Assembly (NCBI GenBank): GCA_043421945.1
Contig: JBHOGO010000104.1
Coordinates: forward strand, 1-14,087
DNA: 14,087 nt
Source of the DNA: Thaumasiovibrio sp043421945
GTDB lineage: Bacteria; Pseudomonadota; Gammaproteobacteria; Enterobacterales; Vibrionaceae
Direction: 5' to 3'
In this document: positions 1 through 7,580 of the stretch, one piece after another
Numbering within the stretch: position 1 is the first letter of the stretch
Layout: the number at the start of each line of letters is the position of its first letter
Position numbers and translations under genes: made by a program
Notes under the pieces: model-generated
Seen by the model: only the letters and a program-made list of their open reading frames with translations
Told to the model about the DNA's origin: nothing
Database searches by the model: none

Positions 1-45
1 GAACCTGATATCAATGCACTCCTGCCTTGGAACTTCAAACATTAG
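1..45 (+). CDS. tnpC: C-terminal end of IS66 transposase (TnpC), partial
   Basis: Only the last 14 codons and the TAG stop (43-45) lie in the window. They read EPDINALLPWNFKH. The ALLPWNF tail is the hallmark of the IS66 C-terminal element, where family members end in a D..LLPWN motif a few residues before the stop. TnpC is the DDE transposase that cuts and joins the element ends. The catalytic domain is off the left edge, so whether the copy is intact cannot be judged. Confidence 0.7.
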   Translation, partial: EPDINALLPWNFKH

Positions 46-77
46 TAATATCGCCCGTGGGTTCATGGGGCGGATAC
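1..77 (+). mobile_element. Right end of an IS66-family insertion sequence
   Basis: The last codons of an IS66-type transposase (1-45) are followed by a short non-coding tail and the terminal inverted repeat. The tail CGTGGGTTCATGGGGCGGAT (56-75) runs to TAC at 77. Read inward from the end it begins GTATCCGCCCCATGAACC, which resembles IS66-family ends as I remember them (GTA at the tip, then a CCCCATGAACCCACG block). I place the boundary after base 77 on that basis. IS66 elements usually make 8-bp target duplications, so GGTTCAAC (78-85) would be the copy on this side, but the other end is outside the window. The family call is fairly secure; the exact boundary is inferred. Confidence 0.7.
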
Positions 78-136
78 GGTTCAACATGGTCGACATCTCT
101 TATGTATATGAGCCTAATACGCAGGCTATTAAACAA
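78..136 (-). CDS. Possible gene start truncated by the IS66 insertion
   Basis: On the minus strand a strong ribosome site AAAGGAGG (142-149) sits 5 bases before a TTG codon at 136. The frame then reads LFNSLRIRLIYIRDVDHVE (Met first if TTG initiates) and runs open into the insertion sequence at 77, where it meets a stop inside the element. The basic, hydrophobic start could suit a membrane protein, but 19 residues are too few to name a family. It lies 52 bases downstream of the exported-protein pseudogene, so the two could have been one operon before the insertion. The call rests on ribosome site, spacing and open frame only. Confidence 0.25.
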
Positions 137-187
137 TTAAGCCTCCTTTATAGGAATAGGCTCTATATAACTAGAACGTGATGAAAA

Positions 188-477
188 TTAATCGCTTCCG
201 ATAAAACGCCGTTGAACAGGATTTCCATCAGCCATAAATGTCATATTCGCAGAGCGGTTATTGACAATCGAAACATACGCTTTACCGTTCCATTTGTTAG
301 GTAAGGGCTAGAAAGCATCGTTTCTGTACTAACTCTTACATTTTCTAACGGCTGCCTATTTTCGGTTAACGTTACCCATGCTCCTCAATTTAAAGGAACC
401 ACATTTATTTCTATGGCCGCCAAAGCGGGTGCTGAACCTATAATCGCGACAACGATTGCAATATAAACATTACACAT
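188..477 (-). pseudogene. Decayed small exported protein (stop plus frameshift)
   Basis: A ribosome site GGAGAG lies 7 bases before ATG at 477. The first 21 codons encode a signal-peptide-like segment: a short start, hydrophobic core IAIVVAIIG, then APALAA with a plausible AxA cleavage site. The mature part starts IEINVVPLN and meets an in-frame TGA at 385-387. Downstream the same frame stays sensible (GAWVTLTENRQPLENVRVS). It then breaks, and near 300-320 a different frame takes over, reading LPNKWNGKAYVSIVNN and then RSANMTFMADGNP, ending at TAA 188-190. The total of 290 bases is not a multiple of three, in line with one indel. The intact protein would have been about 96 residues, periplasmic or secreted. 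I do not recognise the family. It lies beside an IS66 end, so loss of function fits a decaying region. Confidence 0.65.
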
Positions 478-538
478 AATGAATCTCTCCATTTACGTAT
501 AATATAAATGTGAATTGCAAATATCTGTGACCCTTTAC

Positions 539-593
539 TTTGCATTCACCCAAATTAATCCCCACATGAAAAGAGTAGTTGGTTGAATGTAAA
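539..593. repeat. Imperfect 15-bp inverted repeat (hairpin)
   Basis: TTTGCATTCACCCAA (539-553) pairs with TTGGTTGAATGTAAA (579-593) at 13 of 15 positions around a 25-base loop. It lies upstream of the exported-protein pseudogene. There is no U-tract on either side, so a terminator is not obvious; it may be part of the surrounding repeat block. Confidence 0.45.
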
Positions 594-601
594 CTTAAGT
601 A

Positions 602-614
602 AGCTAGCGTAAAG
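602..614 (+). repeat. 13-bp direct repeat, copy 1 (AGCTAGCGTAAAG)
   Basis: This is an exact match to 889-901, 287 bases away, in otherwise unrelated flanks. A 13-base exact repeat inside one 430-base gap is unlikely by chance. Confidence 0.5.
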
Positions 615-888
615 CTATGCAATGCATGCGTAGTGAGGTGTTGCAAAAACAGCTGCCTGTTCCACTACCATTGTGTTGCTCAACGATAGTAAGGACGTTT
701 ATTGAGCGCGAATACTACTAGGATTGACGTCACGCCCCCCACTCAGCAGGTGCATCTTTTACATTGAGAGCATAAGAAAATATATAGCAAATTAACAGGC
801 GCGATCTGCCACTGAGTAATCACGCAAACAAGGAAAAGGGCAGTTCCGAGGTATGAAGTGGCAACCACGAAGGCTCCTGACACATTTG

Positions 889-901
889 AGCTAGCGTAAA
901 G
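889..901 (+). repeat. 13-bp direct repeat, copy 2 (AGCTAGCGTAAAG)
   Basis: Second copy of the repeat at 602-614. Its GTAAAG end overlaps the right-hand inverted repeat GTAAAGGGTC (896-905) and lies 9 bases before the stop codon of the small membrane protein gene. Confidence 0.5.
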
Positions 902-910
902 GGTCTTGAA

Positions 911-1133
911 TCAGTTAGCTTTGCTCTCTCCATTTTTTATTAATGTTTTATACGCCACTCTCATCGGAATCATTCTTTGTGAGAAAAGTGCGATACCCCA
1001 TATAAGATTGGCAATGATTGCTGGTACAAACGAAACAATCACAAACGCAACAATCGCTAAAGTGACCAATGCTAGTGCAATGCCAATCATGCTTTTTGCC
1101 ATCTCAAGCAGCGTGGATGCTATTTTTACTCAC
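911..1133 (-). pseudogene. Small two-helix membrane protein, apparent one-base frameshift
   Basis: The intact frame from ATG 1102 gives 63 residues: a long hydrophobic stretch (IGIALALVTLAIVAFVIVSF), then PAIIANLIWGIALF and a basic tail ending in ESKAN. This predicts one or two membrane helices with a cytoplasmic tail. ATG 1102 has no good ribosome site. A better start is GTG at 1133, with AGGG six bases upstream, but that frame reads SKNSIHAA and stops at 1104-1106. Removing one A from the five-A run (coding strand, 1123-1127) joins the two parts as MSKIASTLLEMAKSMIGIAL, which reads smoothly, giving about 73 residues. The gene therefore looks frameshifted, whether by real mutation, by sequencing error, or with ATG 1102 as a genuine later start. 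It lies 55 bases downstream of the GGDEF gene on the same strand. The family is not recognised; the opposite-strand frame is its antisense. Confidence 0.45.
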
Positions 1134-1188
1134 AACCATCCCTAAAATACACTTTAAAATCAGAAATATGAGACAAAGTCTTCTAGTC

Positions 1189-2106
1189 TCAGGCACTGTA
1201 TTGATTTCGACCGCGGCGTTTCGCTTCACTAAGCTTATTGATAGCGACTCTAAACAAGCGCTGCTTATCGATATCGTCGGTAGGGGCAATGCTTGCAATA
1301 CCAATACTTGCCGTGAGCTGCTGACTGACTTCTGTTGGGAAAGGAATCAGATTGTCGGCAATCGACACTTGTAAACTTGCAGCTAATGATTGGGCATCAT
1401 TAATATCAGTATCAGGATAGAGCAATGCAAACTCTTCATCTTGCAAACGAGCGGCGACATCACATGCCCGCTTAGCATGGCGACTAACAATGGTTGCAAA
1501 CGACTTGATGCAAACGTCTCCTTGTAGGTAGCCAAACATATCGTTGTAACGATGAAAATGGTCAATATTGACAATGAGAAGAGATAGCGTGCTTTGAAGC
1601 CGCATAGCTCTCCGCCATTCACGATCCAGCATTTCATCAAACATACGGCGATTACCAATGCCGGTTAACCGATCTTGTAATGAGATTTGGAGTAAACGCT
1701 CATTGGCTCTTTCCAACTCTTGTTCAGCCATTTTTCGTTGGTGAATATTGAAACGAAAGCCTGCTAGCGATTCCACTTTTCCTTGTTCACCCCGAACAAT
1801 ATGAACGACATCTCGAACCCATAAATAATTGCCCTTACTGGTAATAGCACGGTAATCAACCTCATAGTCTTTCCCTGCACTTGCTTGCTCTAAGCATTGC
1901 TTCAATACTCGATCACGGTCTTTTATGTGGATACGAGAAGTCCAGTCATCAATCGATACCCAAACATTTGGGGCCCAACCAAGCATCACTTTCACTTGTG
2001 GGCCCATGTAAGAGAAACGGAGGCTTGGCCACTCTAAGCGCCAAGGAATAGCACTGCTAGACTCTAATAGTTTTCGATACTCTAAAGGATGTAGCTCAAT
2101 ATCCAT
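1189..2106 (-). CDS. PAS-GGDEF protein with degenerate GGDEF active site
   Basis: The 305-residue cytoplasmic signalling protein has no signal peptide or membrane helix. Residues about 15-125 resemble a PAS fold of the PAS_3 type (VDYRAITSKGNYLWVRDVVH, then GFRFNIHQRK). A short coiled linker (MAEQELERANERL) leads to a GGDEF domain at about 145-300 (LQDRLTGIGNRRMFDEML; ASIGIA; LSEAKRRGRNQY). The signature loop is QDEEF (222-226) instead of GGDEF/GGEEF. The usual first metal-binding Asp in the DxD segment is Asn180, with Asp182 kept. The inhibitory I-site RxxD is intact (Arg213 to Asp216) at the standard five-residue spacing. In known diguanylate cyclases the two glycines and the metal Asp are needed to make c-di-GMP, so this protein more likely binds c-di-GMP or regulates through PAS sensing. 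The start ATG has only a weak GAGG close by. It is codirectional with the Lon-like gene 100 bases upstream. Confidence 0.85.
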   Translation of the reverse strand: MDIELHPLEYRKLLESSSAIPWRLEWPSLRFSYMGPQVKVMLGWAPNVWVSIDDWTSRIHIKDRDRVLKQCLEQASAGKDYEVDYRAITSKGNYLWVRDVVHIVRGEQGKVESLAGFRFNIHQRKMAEQELERANERLLQISLQDRLTGIGNRRMFDEMLDREWRRAMRLQSTLSLLIVNIDHFHRYNDMFGYLQGDVCIKSFATIVSRHAKRACDVAARLQDEEFALLYPDTDINDAQSLAASLQVSIADNLIPFPTEVSQQLTASIGIASIAPTDDIDKQRLFRVAINKLSEAKRRGRNQYSA

Positions 2107-2206
2107 ACCTCAGTTTCCAACTTATCATTAAACAATGCATCAACTGAAATGTTCTAACTGACAACTGTATAACGGCCAATTGCATTACCTTAAGTGTAGA
2201 AAATAA

Positions 2207-4567
2207 TTATTCTGCGGATGTCTCATCTTTGGTGCACGATTGATATCTCAACAGTGCTTTGCTTACTCTAGCTGCAATACCCTCTTTACCTGCCCATGGA
2301 ATCCCCGTTAATATTTCAATCGCCTCAAACACATTGTCTACTGCATGAATACTGAGGCGCCCTTTTTCAATGGCTTGTAAAAGCGGCTTCTTTAACATGA
2401 GGTGGCGAACATTGCTTGATGGCATGACCACAGAAACGGGTTGCTTTGGTGCTAAACGTTCACCCAGATAATAAAAGCCTTCAATTTTTTCATTGATGCC
2501 CCCTATCGCCTGTGCCTTTCCGAATTGGTCCATCGAACCAGTAATAGCAGCGTCCTGACGCACCGGGATTTCCGTCACAGCAGAAATCAAGGCGATGAGT
2601 TCCGCCATCGAAGCACTATCTCCATCAATCACACCATATGACTGCTCAAAAGTCAGTGTTGCTTTGATTGGGAGCATTGCCTGTTGAGCGAACTGAGATT
2701 CAAGAAAAGCGGTTAAAATCATCACACCTTTCGAATGAATAGCGCCACTAAGCTTGATACTTCTCTCTATCGCAATGACTTCACCCTTACCCATTGCACA
2801 TGTTGCCGACAATCGGCTTGGCAGTCCAAATGAGAACTCTCCGGTACTTAATACCGTCAGCGCGTTAATTTGCCCAATGACCTTCCCTGTCAGATCCACA
2901 TGGATGGCACCTTCTTCGAAAGAAGACATCATCTGATCACTGGCTCTACTCATTCTCTGCTCCTGGCTTTGCAGCGCCTGCTCGACATGTTTCGATCGAA
3001 TCAAAGTAGAATCACTTTGTACTGACCAGTAATGTGCTTCACGGAGTAAATTAGCAATTTCAGCGGAATGCAATGATAGCTTTTTCTGATCTTCTGCTTG
3101 GCGGGCACTATGCTCGATAACGCGGCATAGAGCATTACGGTCACAGTGGTTTAAACTATTCTCGTTCACAATACTCGAAATGAACTTTGCATAATTCAAC
3201 TCTCCTTCCGGTGTTCGAGCCATATCTTCTTCAAAATCAGCAGTCACGCGAAATAACTCGATAAATTCGGGATCATATTGCTGCAAAAGTTGATAGGTTT
3301 GGCGGTCTCCAAACAAGATAATCTTAACGTTAAGTGGAATGGGTTCGGGCTCAAGTGATAAAGAGCCAGATAGCGTGACCTCGCGCTCTAGGGAGCTTAA
3401 ATCTAATTGCTGTGAACGTAAGGCTTTTTTCAGCCCATCCCATACATACGGACGTTCAAGCACTTTAATGGCATCCATCATCAAGACACCGCCATTTGCA
3501 CGGTGCATGCTTCCCGCCCTGAGCAGTGTAAAGTCGGTGACAACAGTACCTTTATACGTCGCGGTTTCAACATAACCAAACAGGCTGTGGTAACTGGGGC
3601 TTTCTTCAACAACAATGGGGAGGCGTTTATCTTTGTGCGCAACCAATACATTCACTTGATATCGCCTTGGCAGCTTTTTGCCAGAGATAGCGTAAGCTAT
3701 ATCTGTATGAGTCTCTTTATCATCGAGAAATATATCTAAGTTTTCTTTGATATCCGCTTGAAGTGCACTTAAAAAGGCGAGTATTTCAGGCGATTCTGAA
3801 TAGGTTTCTTCCATAAATTCAAACTGATGAAGCATAACGTTTGATGCAATTTCATCTTCCAACTTTTGCTGCTGTTCGACAAATCGCTCTTCCCATTCAT
3901 TCATCAAACGACTGATACCGCGTAATTTTTTTTCGAGTTTATTAATGGATTGTTCAAACACATCCTGTGCTTCAGCACTGAGGGCATCAAACGTCTCTTC
4001 GGTATGAGGCTCTTCACCATTAAGGGCAACAAATTGATAGTCCCCTTGTGTGGTTAAAGAGAGACTTACACCTTCTTTCTTTGCTTCTTCCGTTACTTTT
4101 TGTAGCGCATGTTCTTGTTTTGCTGTTAACTGCGTTTTAATTTTTTCTGCGCGTGAATAGTAGAGGTCATTATCAAAAGCTAAAGGCATCGCGGTTAATA
4201 ATTTATTAATTAACGTCTCTAGCTCTTTCTTAAACTTGCTGCCTTGTCCTGGAGGAAATGCCATTTGCTTTGCAAAACGGCCATCTTCAAAGTTATTAAC
4301 GTACACCCAATCAAATGTATGCCCATTCGCAATAGGATGAGATTTCAAATACCGCATGACCATCGTACGCTTACCCAAGCCATTATGGCCTACGGCGTAA
4401 ATGTTATAGCCTTTCCCCGGCATTGACATGGCGAAATGGACGGCTTGTTGCGCTCGGGTTTGCCCCACAATTTCATCAAGTGGTGGTAACGATTTTGTAG
4501 AGGGATCTTCAAACAAATCAGAATCTGTCGCTAAGTAAGCTTCTGAGGCGTTGAGCAGATAAGACAT
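2207..4567 (-). CDS. Lon-like ATP-dependent serine protease (S16, LonB/YcbZ type)
   Basis: This is a 786-residue AAA+ protease of the Lon-related family with an N-terminal AAA_32-type ATPase region, not the classic Lon A layout. A Walker A motif lies at 60-68 (GHNGLGKRT). A charged helical segment, probably coiled coil, spans about 150-260. A Walker-B-like GGVLMMDA lies near 355-362, where the usual DE is DA; this is, as I recall, common in the family. The S16 protease domain begins about residue 570. Its catalytic Ser651 is in GDSAS and Lys694 in NEK, 43 residues apart, the same spacing as in E. coli Lon (679/722). It should degrade damaged or regulatory proteins in the cytoplasm; specific substrates are unknown. 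ATG 4567 is preceded by AAAGGAG at 6 bases, so the start is firm. There is no LAN substrate-binding domain. It is separated by 96 bases from the kinase gene upstream and may share its transcript. Confidence 0.9.
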   Translation of the reverse strand: MSYLLNASEAYLATDSDLFEDPSTKSLPPLDEIVGQTRAQQAVHFAMSMPGKGYNIYAVGHNGLGKRTMVMRYLKSHPIANGHTFDWVYVNNFEDGRFAKQMAFPPGQGSKFKKELETLINKLLTAMPLAFDNDLYYSRAEKIKTQLTAKQEHALQKVTEEAKKEGVSLSLTTQGDYQFVALNGEEPHTEETFDALSAEAQDVFEQSINKLEKKLRGISRLMNEWEERFVEQQQKLEDEIASNVMLHQFEFMEETYSESPEILAFLSALQADIKENLDIFLDDKETHTDIAYAISGKKLPRRYQVNVLVAHKDKRLPIVVEESPSYHSLFGYVETATYKGTVVTDFTLLRAGSMHRANGGVLMMDAIKVLERPYVWDGLKKALRSQQLDLSSLEREVTLSGSLSLEPEPIPLNVKIILFGDRQTYQLLQQYDPEFIELFRVTADFEEDMARTPEGELNYAKFISSIVNENSLNHCDRNALCRVIEHSARQAEDQKKLSLHSAEIANLLREAHYWSVQSDSTLIRSKHVEQALQSQEQRMSRASDQMMSSFEEGAIHVDLTGKVIGQINALTVLSTGEFSFGLPSRLSATCAMGKGEVIAIERSIKLSGAIHSKGVMILTAFLESQFAQQAMLPIKATLTFEQSYGVIDGDSASMAELIALISAVTEIPVRQDAAITGSMDQFGKAQAIGGINEKIEGFYYLGERLAPKQPVSVVMPSSNVRHLMLKKPLLQAIEKGRLSIHAVDNVFEAIEILTGIPWAGKEGIAARVSKALLRYQSCTKDETSAE

Positions 4568-4629
4568 CGCATGCTCCTTTCATTCTGTTTTCTCTAGTTT
4601 AGTAGATAAAACAATACTTTGTTATGACT

Positions 4630-4648
4630 AGCAGCAATACGCGCTGCT
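4630..4648 (-). terminator. Hairpin between kinase and Lon-like genes
   Basis: AGCAGC (4630-4635) pairs with GCTGCT (4643-4648) around a 7-base loop, in the 96-base gap after the kinase stop. There is no clean U-tract on the minus strand (AGTCATAAC follows), so it may only weaken read-through or serve as an attenuator. Confidence 0.3.
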
Positions 4649-4663
4649 CAATATAAAAGAAAA

Positions 4664-5581
4664 CTAACCTGCGGCTTTAACGAGCATTGCTGCGCCAAAA
4701 ACACCTGCGCTATCACCCAGCTTTGGCTTTACAAATGTTGTCGCCAAATGAGGATTGAAAATATGCTTGGCAATCGCTTTAGGCGCATATTCATAAAGCG
4801 CATCGATATTTCCGACCCCACCACCAATGACAATGACATCCGGATCGAGAATATTAATCACGACAGACACCGCTTCAGCAAACTGCTCTACCAAATGCGT
4901 CAAAGTATGCTTGCACAAACCATCCCCAGCATCGGCTCCTTCAGTGATGCTCTTTAACGACCGAGGCTTACCCGTTAACTCTTGATAAAAGCGTTCGAGT
5001 GAAGGCCCGGAAATCACCGTTTCTACACATCCAGACTTGCCGCAATAACAATGAATACCATCATCATGAACGAGAATATTGTGGCCCCACTCCCCCCCAA
5101 TACCATGGTGACCACCTATCAATTGTCCATTAACGACAACGCCAGCGCCCACACCAGTACCGAGAATAATGCCAAAGACGACCGATGCATTTGGCGAAAC
5201 ATCCGGCACGACGCCTAAAGTGGCCTCTGCGAGGGCAAAACAGTTTGCGTCATTTGCCAGAGAAACATCACAATCGAGCAATATTTTGAGGTCTTTGTCG
5301 AGCGGTTGATCATTTAAGTGGGTTGAGTTGCAGTTCTTCATGACACCTGTCTGTGGGTCTAAGGTCCCAGGCGTCCCGAATCCAATACTTTTAGGATACT
5401 CACCCACTTTTTCTGCACAGCGCTCAATCAGGCTTTTTATATTATCCAATACATGTCGATACCCGATCTCACCTTCTGTCGGTGTTCTTTCTCGCAGCAC
5501 ACACTCATCGGTTTGTTGATCCAGTACTGCGCATTCAATTTTGGTTCCGCCCAAGTCGACGCCCCAATAATATTTTTGCAT
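4664..5581 (-). CDS. mak: ROK-family sugar kinase, fructokinase Mak-like
   Basis: The 305-residue cytosolic kinase phosphorylates a hexose with ATP; fructose to fructose-6-phosphate is the best guess. The phosphate-binding DLGGTK is at 9-14, the catalytic Asp111 in LANDAN, and the GTGVGAG loop at 141-147. The ROK zinc site is complete: His167 in EWGHN, then Cys178, Cys180 and Cys185 in HCYCGKSGC. The segments KNCNST, LNDQPLDKDL and NILDPDVIVIGGG match E. coli Mak (YajF, 302 residues) closely as remembered, better than NagK or NanK, but substrate cannot be fixed by eye. ATG 5581 is preceded by AAGGAG (11 bases away) and GGGG nearer. It is divergent from maeA across 160 bases. A pairing of sugar kinase and malic enzyme suits sugar and C4-acid metabolism but is not proof of a shared pathway. 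Confidence 0.75.
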   Translation of the reverse strand: MQKYYWGVDLGGTKIECAVLDQQTDECVLRERTPTEGEIGYRHVLDNIKSLIERCAEKVGEYPKSIGFGTPGTLDPQTGVMKNCNSTHLNDQPLDKDLKILLDCDVSLANDANCFALAEATLGVVPDVSPNASVVFGIILGTGVGAGVVVNGQLIGGHHGIGGEWGHNILVHDDGIHCYCGKSGCVETVISGPSLERFYQELTGKPRSLKSITEGADAGDGLCKHTLTHLVEQFAEAVSVVINILDPDVIVIGGGVGNIDALYEYAPKAIAKHIFNPHLATTFVKPKLGDSAGVFGAAMLVKAAG

Positions 5582-5637
5582 GCTAACCCCAGCTCCTTAC
5601 CGGTTTACAATTAATATCCGTATTGTTGTTACCCATG

Positions 5638-5651
5638 AAGACCGTCGTCTT
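5638..5651. promoter_or_regulatory. Small inverted repeat in the mak/maeA control region
   Basis: AAGAC-CGTC-GTCTT is a perfect 5-bp inverted repeat near the middle of the 160-base divergent gap. It could be an operator half-site pair or a leader hairpin. The call rests on symmetry and position only. Confidence 0.2.
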
Positions 5652-5741
5652 TAATGTACTTTTTTCGTTATGTTCACAGTATTTATGCACAAACAGGCAT
5701 AGCATGTCCAAGCATAACATTGAAAACGACACGGAGAAGTC

Positions 5742-7451
5742 ATGACTGAAGGTAAATACTTACGCTGGAAGGATGAACAAGGCAATGATTTTAGGCCAGT
5801 ATCGATAACGGGCACAGACTTATTAAATGATAGGACGTTAAATAAAAGTACAGCGTTTTCCTACGAGGAGCGAGAAGCATTTGGTTTAAATGGGCTTTTA
5901 CCTCCAAAAGTGCAAACCTTTGAAGACCAAATTAATCGTGTTTATGCAGGATTCACACACCTAGATATCGATATTGAAAAATATCAGTACCTCCGCGCTT
6001 TACAAGACCGTAACGAAACGCTTTTCTATGCATTGTTATCGCGTCATGTCGATGAAATGATGCCTATTATCTACACCCCCACCGTTGGGAAGGCCTGCCA
6101 GCAGTTTAGTCACCGCTACCAAAAAGCACGTGGCCTCTACGTCACCGCCGATAATGTTGCTCATATGGCCGATCTATCACGCCATTTTAAAGGTAAAGAT
6201 ATTCGAATTATTGTGGTGACGGATAGCCAAGGTATTCTAGGTATTGGTGATCAAGGCGTAGGCGGAATGGGCATCCCTATTGGCAAGCTCTCACTCTACA
6301 CATTAGGTGCTGGGATACACCCTGCACACTGCTTACCGATTGCACTTGACGTGGGTACCGATAACCAAGACCTACTTGATGACCCTATGTATCTCGGCAT
6401 ACCTCGCCGCCGTATGCGTGGTGAGGAGTATCATCAGTTTATTGAACGCTTTGTTACCCAAGTGAAACGATGTTTCCCGCATGCAGTTTTACAGTGGGAA
6501 GACTTTAGCAAATCAAATGCCTTTGATAACCTCAATAACTACCAACAATCATTACCTTCTTTCAATGATGATATTCAAGGCACTGGCGCCGTCACTTTAG
6601 CCGGTATCCTTGCTGCAATGCGGACAAAGAAAGAGAGCTTCAAAGATCAAGTGATCACCATTTATGGTGCTGGCGCAGGCGGCGTTGGGATTGCAGACCA
6701 AATTTATGCTGGTTTACTAAAAGAAGGTTGTGAGCAAGCAAGCGCTAAGGACCATATCTTTGTGCTTGATTCACAAGGGGTTATCTTTGATGACCGCGAC
6801 AATCTCGATGAGTATAAACGTCGCTTCGCAAAGCCAGCGCACTTAAAAGAAGCATGGAACGTAGAAGGTAAAGTCTCTCTCGATACGCTTTTGGAACATC
6901 AGCGAGTCACGATATTAGTCGGTGCAAGTGGTGTTGGAGGCTCATTTCAGCAGAAACATGTTGAAGCAATGATGAAGCACACGAGCCAGCCAGTCATCAT
7001 GCCACTTTCCAATCCAACCGCGAACTGTGAAGCCTTACCAGAGGACTTAATCAAATGGAGTGAAGGTCAGGCGATTGTCGCAACAGGTAGCCCTTTCGAC
7101 CACGTTGAATACGGCGAGAAGACCATCCGAATTGGTCAGGGCAATAACGTCTTTATTTTCCCCGGTGTTGGACTTGCAGCGATAGTCGCTCATCTGCCTT
7201 ATATAGGGCTAGATATATTCACAACCTCTGCGTACGCGTTAGCAGAGTGTGTCAGTGACGACGATATCAGTGAAGGCTGTGTATTCCCTCCCGTTAACGA
7301 GTTACGGAAAGTTTCACTGCACGTTGCCAGAAAGATATTAGAAGACGTCTGCGTTAAACAACCAGATAGCCATATTTGCATGACAAACATCGAAGAACAA
7401 CTCGAAGAGCAGATGTGGGAACCTGTGTATCTTCCTTACCGCCGAGTATAG
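5742..7451 (+). CDS. maeA: NAD-dependent malic enzyme (malate dehydrogenase, decarboxylating)
   Basis: The 569-residue enzyme converts malate to pyruvate and CO2 with NAD reduction, feeding C4 acids into pyruvate and gluconeogenesis. The length fits E. coli MaeA (565). Catalytic Tyr111 lies in PIIYTP and Lys182 in GIPIGKLSLY. The metal and substrate segments are VTDSQGILGIGDQG (from 159; Asp161), QWEDFSKSNAF and FNDDIQGTGAVTLAG. The Rossmann motif GAGAGGVG is at 309-316, and SNPT follows further on. I call NAD rather than NADP because it is the single-domain MaeA/SfcA form, without the phosphotransacetylase-like tail of MaeB. The start has GGAG five bases before ATG. It is divergent from mak and convergent with the FAD oxidoreductase, with a shared terminator. 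No frame damage is seen. Confidence 0.93.
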   Translation: MTEGKYLRWKDEQGNDFRPVSITGTDLLNDRTLNKSTAFSYEEREAFGLNGLLPPKVQTFEDQINRVYAGFTHLDIDIEKYQYLRALQDRNETLFYALLSRHVDEMMPIIYTPTVGKACQQFSHRYQKARGLYVTADNVAHMADLSRHFKGKDIRIIVVTDSQGILGIGDQGVGGMGIPIGKLSLYTLGAGIHPAHCLPIALDVGTDNQDLLDDPMYLGIPRRRMRGEEYHQFIERFVTQVKRCFPHAVLQWEDFSKSNAFDNLNNYQQSLPSFNDDIQGTGAVTLAGILAAMRTKKESFKDQVITIYGAGAGGVGIADQIYAGLLKEGCEQASAKDHIFVLDSQGVIFDDRDNLDEYKRRFAKPAHLKEAWNVEGKVSLDTLLEHQRVTILVGASGVGGSFQQKHVEAMMKHTSQPVIMPLSNPTANCEALPEDLIKWSEGQAIVATGSPFDHVEYGEKTIRIGQGNNVFIFPGVGLAAIVAHLPYIGLDIFTTSAYALAECVSDDDISEGCVFPPVNELRKVSLHVARKILEDVCVKQPDSHICMTNIEEQLEEQMWEPVYLPYRRV

Positions 7452-7519
7452 CTTTTGCCGAGTATGGATTTTGCTGATTATAGCTTTTTATGGTGTATAC
7501 CCTTTTATCTCCTTGAATA

Positions 7520-7556
7520 GAAGTAGAAAACCACCCATTTAGGGTGGTTTCACTTC
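7520..7556. terminator. Bidirectional terminator between maeA and the oxidoreductase
   Basis: AAACCACCC (7528-7536) pairs perfectly with GGGTGGTTT (7542-7550) around the loop ATTTA. Outer bases GAAGT (7520-7524) and ACTTC (7552-7556) extend the stem. It has A-rich sequence on the left and T-rich on the right, as expected for a terminator serving two convergent genes. Confidence 0.85.
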
Positions 7557-7580
7557 TCTGTACCGCTTCAGGTTTAGATT

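Larger units (their letters stand above)
529..905. repeat. Gene-free block bounded by 10-bp inverted repeats
   Basis: The stretch 478-910 holds no convincing gene. GACCCTTTAC at 529-538 reappears in reverse complement as GTAAAGGGTC at 896-905, framing a 377-base block. The right end overlaps one copy of a 13-bp direct repeat (602-614 and 889-901), and the left end lies against an imperfect palindrome (539-593). This is the pattern of a small non-autonomous element or the remains of one. A 10-bp pair alone could arise by chance at a rate of several percent in such a gap, and no target-site duplication is visible. Short open frames inside (for example 743-883 minus) have no ribosome site. Confidence 0.3.

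Noticed and set aside
743..883. 47-codon hydrophobic open frame on the minus strand starting at GTG 883
   Set aside because: No ribosome site, no plausible family, and competing open frames on the other strand; it is treated as part of the repeat block.
906..1145. 79-codon plus-strand frame
   Set aside because: It is the antisense of the small membrane protein and has no ribosome site.
1170..1190. GAGAC/GTCTC hairpin overlapping the GGDEF stop as a terminator
   Set aside because: The stem is only 5 bp, the loop is long, and no T-run follows.
7490..7520. TATACCC...CTTGAA resemblance to the repeat near 14011
   Set aside because: The match is only two short words with unlike spacing.
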